Positions 58,942-64,000 of a stretch of 64,000 nt of DNA are shown here, piece after piece (positions within the stretch are counted from its first letter, which is position 1; each line of letters opens with the position of its first letter). Made by a program: the position numbers and the translations under genes. Source of the stretch: Manihot esculenta (taxonomy: Eukaryota; Streptophyta; Magnoliopsida; Malpighiales; Euphorbiaceae). The notes below the pieces were generated by a model that ran no database searches, had not been told where the DNA came from, and saw only the letters and a list, made by a program, of their open reading frames with translations. The stretch covers positions 21,081,890 to 21,145,889 of the forward strand of contig NC_035176.2 of NCBI RefSeq assembly GCF_001659605.2. The letters are read 5' to 3'.

Positions 58942-61226
58942 TGTAATACCCGGCTAGACTCCGGTATCGGAATTCCTACCGTCCGGTGGAATCTCGGATG
59001 TCGGAGACCTCTAGAAGGGTAGAGTCATGTTTTTATGAAATGTTTTTATGTTTTAACTGATTTTAAGTGTGAATTAAATGAGTTTTTACATGAAAATAGC
59101 TTTAGAGGAAAACCCAGGTTCGGCCGCCGAAAGTCAAGTTCGGCCGCCGAACATGCATGCGTTTTGGAGGCACGTTAGGCCCCCGAAAACATGAGTGAGG
59201 GAAGTCAAGGTTCGGCCGCCGAACCTCATGTTCGGCCGCCGAACATTGCATGGATACGGAGGCACATTCGGCCCCCGAACGTGGTCTGGCCAGCCACTAT
59301 AAAAGGGTCCCTTTGGTCCGCACGGGCGAGCTTTTTCTCTCCCATTGTCGGCCAAGGTGAGTCTCCGCCGCTCCTCCCTCGATCTTGAGTGTTTTCCCTA
59401 GATCCTTCATGGTTTTCACGAGTTTTAACTTCTATTTTGAAGATTTGTGAGCAAAGAGCAAGTTTTGGGTGCTTGGAGGTTCAAGGAGCTCAATCTCTTC
59501 ATCTCCAAGCTAGGATCGTCTTTTCTCTCATTTCTTCGAGAGGTAAGCTCGGATCCACCCTTATTATGCATTTTAAACAAGTTTTATGCAAGATCTATGG
59601 GTAGGAATGCATGTTAGGTTATATGTGAGTTATGAGTTGATATATGTGTTTTTGAACAATGTGGTTAATGTGTATGTGTTGGATGTGTTGTAGATGGGGT
59701 TTAAGGTAGTTTGAGACCCCTAGGAGCTTGTGGTATGAGTATGCATGTTGTAGAGTAAGATTTATGCATGATTGATGATATGGGAGGCAAATGTGCATGT
59801 TTGAACCAAGTTTCTGCCCTTTGGCAGAAACCAGGTTCGGCAGCCGAAGGAACTTTCGGCCGCCGAACCCCCTTGTGGAGGCAGCATTCGGCTGCCGAAG
59901 CTTGCCCCCGAAAGAGGAGTTTTGGCTCTGTCTGGGACTTTCGGCCGCCGAAGGTGCCCCCGAACATGCATGAGTTTCGTCTCTGTCTGGGACTTTCGGC
60001 CGCCGAAGGTGCCGCCGAACCTAGCTGAGTTTCGTCTCTGTCCAGGACTTTCGGCCGCCGAAGGTGCCGCCGAAAGTGCCCTGTTCAGCCATTTCATGCA
60101 TGTTTTCTGTGATATTTTCAGGATGTTTTAGGGGGTTTTTGGGGGATATTTTAGAGATATGTTCAGGTATGTTTGGTCCCTCATTTGAGTCCACCTGTGT
60201 AGGTTCGGACCCGAGGAACCGAGGACCCCAGCAGTGAGTTCAGCTGCTTCGGTATTGTCAGAGTCAGCCAGAGGTGAGTGGAACTAAACTTAATCTTTTA
60301 AATTAAACGTTTTATCATGTTTCATGCATCATGATTATGCTATAGGATGATTGCATTAGTTTCACGAATATGCCTCATTGCATCTATTGTTGTTGATGTG
60401 GGTGAATGTTGGATGACCCAATTAGTCCATGACAGGAAGACCAGGACCCCATTCTACGGCCTGGCACGGAAATGAAAGTCCAGGACCCCATTCTACGGCC
60501 TGGCACGACTGTGGACTCGAAGACCAGGAGCCCAGAGGAGGCCCTGGGATAATGGTAAGTGATGTATGTATGACAGGAAGACCAGGACCCCATGCTACGG
60601 CCTGGCACTATGTTAGCTTGGACTAATTGGTGACAAGTTCACCCAACCCTTATGTGAATTGTTTGTGTTATGATGCATTCCATTTGAGCATAATGTTAAT
60701 GTGTTTTACTAGCTCTACTCACTGGGCTTTTAGCTCACCCCTCTCCCTTTACCCCCAGGCTTGCAGGTACAGTATAGAGCGGGAGTCCGGATAGAGTAAA
60801 GAAGTCATACTTATGTAATAGCTAGCAATGGACATGATCAAATTGTAATGTAAAAGTACAGTATAGTTATGTAATGAGTTTTATGGATGATTAGTGTGTG
60901 CTTGACCATAGAATGTTAAATCCCTTTTACACATGATCTTGGTTATTTTTATGTCACTTATGTAAACCAACTCAACAGATGTATGTTACCCATTGAGGGC
61001 ACAGATGAGATCCCACAGAGGGATCAAGATTATGTTAATGTTATGTGCAGGTTGAGTTTGGTTGATGTTCCATGGAAAGAAAAGTTTTAATTTTTATGTA
61101 TATTGTTGATCATGTATGGGATTAAGCAGGTTCACAGGATGCATGTTAGGCTTGCTACGGGTCCCGGCGGCCTTAAGTCGACCCGGATCCTAGCGCCGGT
61201 AGCGGTCCGATTTTCGGGTCGTTACA
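58942..61226 (+). repeat. Chromovirus G 3' LTR
   Basis: 2285 bp, offset 9135 from the 5' LTR with no indel. TATA box at 59298-59305. The fourth upstream palindrome (59231-59243) is intact here but mutated in the 5' copy. Confidence 0.95.
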
Positions 61227-61231
61227 GGGTC

Positions 61232-61830
61232 ATAGAACTGCTCTTTCCTATTCTGATATATTTTTAGTGACTTGCCTCCTAGAGGGTCGAGTTCTAAACC
61301 TACTACACATTATGCTTTGTACCATAACATACTCTTTTAGGTTGAGTAAGTGTTGTCTATCTTTTGGTCATCATCTCACCATCATTCTCCGAGCTCTAGG
61401 GGTTGATCCAAATACTGAGTCTGCCTTACCCCTATCCAGTGAGTACTACCCTTACACTGAGGCTACTCTCCTCCACATGGGATTAACCAAGAGAGGCAAT
61501 GAGTTCTATCATTCTAGGAGAGACTTTGCCGCTCGACTAGCAGTGCGAGCATCAGCACAGAGGGACGACGATATTGATGAGGAGGAGGAGTCAGATGTTG
61601 ATTTACCTGTTGATCCAGTGATAGAGCAGGTTCCTATAGGAGATGCTAGTGCAGGCCCTAGCAGATTTACCCAGTGGGATACATCTTCCCGGACTACATC
61701 TGATCTTTTTGATGTTATGGGTCGCTTGGAGTTGCAGGTTGCTCACATGTTTGATCACCAGACTCAGATGGAGCGACAGTTAGGACGACTTACTGATCAG
61801 CAGCAGATTCTCATTGAGCAGCAGAGGTAG
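61232..61830 (+). pseudogene. Copia extra ORF, C-terminal part
   Basis: Continues 49801 across G in the same reading: after the TSD it reads ALSYSDIFLVTCLLEGRVLNLLHIM, then ILRALGVDPNTESALPLSSEYYPY, an acidic DDDIDEEEESDVDLP segment and a heptad-like C-terminal helix (LELQVAHMFDHQTQMERQLGRLTDQQQILIEQQ) likely to form a coiled coil, ending at TAG 61828-61830. This half is open for 200 codons. The layout (domain, acidic linker, coiled coil) matches what I recall of plant retrotransposon extra ORFs of the transposase-32 type. Function unknown. Confidence 0.65.
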
Positions 61831-61946
61831 ATTCTATCTTTCTTTCAGCAGTCGTCTGGAGTGCCACCTCCTCTACCACCTTAGTGATATTATATGTTTT
61901 TTGTCACTTCTTGTTTTTCCCTCTTGGTGCTTTTGTTATCTTTTGA

Positions 61947-62267
61947 TGATGCCAAAAGGGGGAGATATGTATATGTTAAATGATGTTTGAGGAGTGAGTA
62001 GATACATACATGTTGATGTCTTGATGACTGCTTTACTCTTTTGAATTATGAATATTTTGTATTCTTTTATGGTTATAGTTCTTCTTGAGATGTTTTATTC
62101 TATCTTTTTTCATAAGTTCATTCATTCGTATAGGATTCATTGCATCTCATTCATTAAGTCAAAACTTCCCTTATATGTCTTCTCAAATTTTAAATATAGC
62201 ATAAATTATTTTTGAAAGGGGGAGCACATTAAGGGGAGCACATTAAAGGGAGCACATTAAGGGGGAG
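61947..62267 (+). other. Multiple polypurine-tract-like repeats of the outer copia element
   Basis: GATGCCAAAAGGGGGAGA at about 61947-61965, then four clustered purine tracts near 62214-62267: AAAGGGGGAGCACATTAA, GGGGAGCACATTAA, AGGGAGCACATTAA and GGGGGAG. Multiple purine tracts before the 3' LTR are a known Sirevirus feature. None touches the LTR start at 62335, so the tract that set the LTR edge seems lost. Confidence 0.65.
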
Positions 62268-62334
62268 TAATTTTTTAAAATTCGCACTCTACACTTGTAA
62301 TTATTTTCTATTATCCACCAATTGTTTGTCATCT

Positions 62335-63665
62335 TGTTGGACCTAAGTGTTCTAATCCTTATTTTGATGACTAATAGTGTGCTGCTGATTATCTTTAGAA
62401 GTGTTTGTGTGAGCTTGTAGGTGCCTAATTTAAATAAATGGAATTGCATCATTTTTAAAAATGAAAAGTGCCAAGATTAGAAGCATACTACAAGAAAGGA
62501 ACCAAAATATATTTTTTATTTTATGCATTGTGAATTTCAATTAATTAATTGTTGGATTAAGTTTTTTTTAATCCTAAAAAATTACAAATATGGCCAATTT
62601 TTTAGTAATTATTTTTAGAGACCAAAATAAAATTTGACATATGAAGCCTTTGGGAAGATATTTTTCTATCAAATAAGAGATTTCAAATTATAGATTACAA
62701 AAATTCAAATAGAATAAAAATTAGAAGTTTATAACTTAAGTTTTTGCTTCATAACTTTTTGAGGGATCAAAATGAAAGTTTTTAAATGGAGTGCTTTTAA
62801 AATTATTTTTTATCAAACTAAAATATCTTAAAATATAGGTTACAATGATTTAAATTGATTGAAAATTGGAGTTTTATAGCATAAATTACGATTTTTCAAA
62901 GATTTAGTGAAATATTTTTGTGCCCCTAAAATCAAATGTTCGACTTCTGAAAGTAGAGGGGTCGAGACAAAACTCCCAAATGTTCGGCCGTCGAACATTG
63001 ATTTTAGGCTGCTGAAAATATGTTTTTAAGAAGTTGTATTTTTACCTTCGAAAGTTCGGCCGTCCAACTTTAACCTTAGACCGCCGAACCTGAATTTTTC
63101 TGAGTACGAAATAATAGTTATTTTAGTATACAAATGGCTTTATTTGCATTTAATGATCTCAACGCTATATTTATATTAAAATTATAAATATAATGTATTT
63201 TTTATCTGAAAAAAAATTACAACAACCATTTAAGCACTCATTTGTTGAGATTCAAGCTTTTCACACTCTTTCTCTCTCTAAACCTTAAGTCATAGCATTA
63301 ATTTCTTGAAAACTTGCTTTGAGTTGTAATTGGTTGGTATTTTGAGATTGAGTGAATTTATTTTTGTGCGTGTGATTTTGAGTAAATGATTACTATTGCG
63401 AGCAAAAGAGAATTATAAAAAATAAAGATTTTGCTCTAAAATTGTAAGAGATTTTAATTTTTACTTAAAAAAAATTTCATAGTGAAGTTAAACTTTCAAA
63501 GAGGATTTTGAATAGAGAACGTAGGCTTGGAATAACTAAATCTCTATAAGTTATTATATTCATTATCACCCTTCCTTTTCCTTTCTTTCTAATCTATTAG
63601 TTTGTCTTTTAATTTTTTTATAAATCCAATTCACCCCTCCCTCTTGAGTTGTTTCAAGGACAACA
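62335..63665 (+). repeat. 3' LTR of the outer copia element
   Basis: Starts TGTTGGACC, ends GACAACA. Homologous to 3173-4564 with many differences. Contains TTCGGCCGTCGAAC near 62982 and a GACCGCCGAACC relative near 63079, mutated forms of the palindrome. A GTTCGGCCGTCC motif lies near 63055. Confidence 0.88.
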
Positions 63666-64000
63666 AATTTATAGTTTTATAGTTATCTTTATTTTACTTG
63701 TTTAATAATGTTAATCTTTTAAGATAATTTATTAGATATTCACATACAAATATTAGTTTAATTTTATATTTTATATTACTTATTTATATATTAATATTTC
63801 TTATTATAAATATATATAACATTTAAAATTAAACTATAATTATAAAATTCTATATAAATCTAATATATATTGTCTATCTAATTAATCATTGTTAATATAC
63901 TTTTATAGTTATTATCATTTTTTATATTGTGTGCTTAGTTATCAATAGTTATATAAAAAAATTTTATCATGTAATACTACTTAAATAATAATATTAAAAA
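63666..64000. other. AT-rich right flank, no gene seen
   Basis: Very AT-rich sequence to the window end. No open frame or RNA gene recognised. Confidence 0.5.

Larger units (their letters stand above)
49807..61226 (+). mobile_element. Chromovirus G (Tekay-like), youngest full element, interrupted by s2
   Basis: TGTAATACCC to GTCGTTACA, flanked by perfect GGGTC copies (49802-49806 and 61227-61231). Both LTRs are 2285 bp (49807-52091 and 58942-61226), and I see only three base differences between them. Intact PBS, stem-loop and PPT. The gag-pol frame is open apart from solo LTR s2. Without s2 the element is about 9.9 kb. Insertion is therefore recent. It splits the extra ORF of the outer copia element. 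Confidence 0.95.
3173..63665 (+). mobile_element. Outer Ty1/copia retrotransposon, Sirevirus-like, expanded by nested insertions
   Basis: Two diverged LTRs in the same orientation (3173-4564 and 62335-63665) enclose, left to right, a PBS, gag with two zinc-knuckle regions, PR with a DSG motif, IN, RT, RNase H, an extra downstream ORF and repeated purine tracts. The order PR-IN-RT-RH defines Ty1/copia. Long LTRs, a large gag, an extra ORF after pol and multiple polypurine tracts are traits known for Sireviruses (SIRE/Maximus). Without the three first-level insertions (6926-8335, 11283-48249, 49807-61226) the element is about 10.7 kb. The flanking pentamers ATATT (3168-3172) and AATTT (63666-63670) match only partly, so no clean target duplication survives. 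All coding parts are decayed, and it is the oldest LTR element here. Confidence 0.88.

Noticed and set aside
49807..61226. A and G as one tandem element sharing an LTR
   Set aside because: Each has its own pair of LTRs and its own target duplication (GTCTA and GGGTC), with copia sequence between them.

Overview
This window looks like gene-poor plant (dicot-type) nuclear heterochromatin. Nearly all of it is LTR retrotransposons inserted into one another. I find no host protein-coding gene, rRNA, tRNA gene or CRISPR array. The evidence for a plant is the mix of a plant L1-type LINE, a Sirevirus-like Ty1/copia element, and Ty3/gypsy chromoviruses with a Tekay/Del-type C-terminal chromodomain, all in AT-rich flanking DNA. 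Euphorbiaceae is only an impression. Names A to G, s1 and s2 are mine.

Layout. 1-1882: 5'-truncated LINE reverse transcriptase (minus strand), running off the left edge. 2160-2700: GC-rich imperfect tandem repeat in AT-rich DNA. 3173-63665: one old Sirevirus-like copia element (LTRs 3173-4564 and 62335-63665), whose roughly 8 kb interior is split by three insertions. These are solo copia LTR s1 (6926-8335), chromovirus A (11283-48249, plus) and chromovirus G (49807-61226, plus). The 5' LTR of A holds chromovirus B (12585-37465, minus) and chromovirus solo LTR C (38137-40353, minus). B holds solo LTR D (17144-19199) and chromovirus E (20326-33185, minus). The 5' LTR of E holds F (28395-31448), a chimeric element with a 527-bp inverted repeat. 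G holds solo copia LTR s2 (54036-55522). Every insertion except the outer copia has a 5-bp target-site duplication, so the order is read directly: copia, then A, B, E, F. G and s2 form a separate branch.

The chromoviruses share one plan: LTRs of about 2.2-2.3 kb (TGTAATACCC...GTCGTTACA), an initiator-tRNA-Met-type primer site, a single gag-PR-RT-RNase H-IN-chromodomain frame of about 1,660 codons, a stem-loop, a polypurine tract and the 3' LTR. A, B and E carry nonsense mutations, mostly C-to-T or G-to-A at CpG or CHG sites. G has almost identical LTRs and an open frame broken only by s2.

Most notable are the F palindrome, whose inward-facing LTR promoters could produce a long hairpin RNA matching the other chromovirus LTRs, and a 13-bp palindrome (TTCGGC-N-GCCGAA) that is dense in the chromovirus LTRs and also present in the unrelated copia LTR. 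All comparisons were made by eye.
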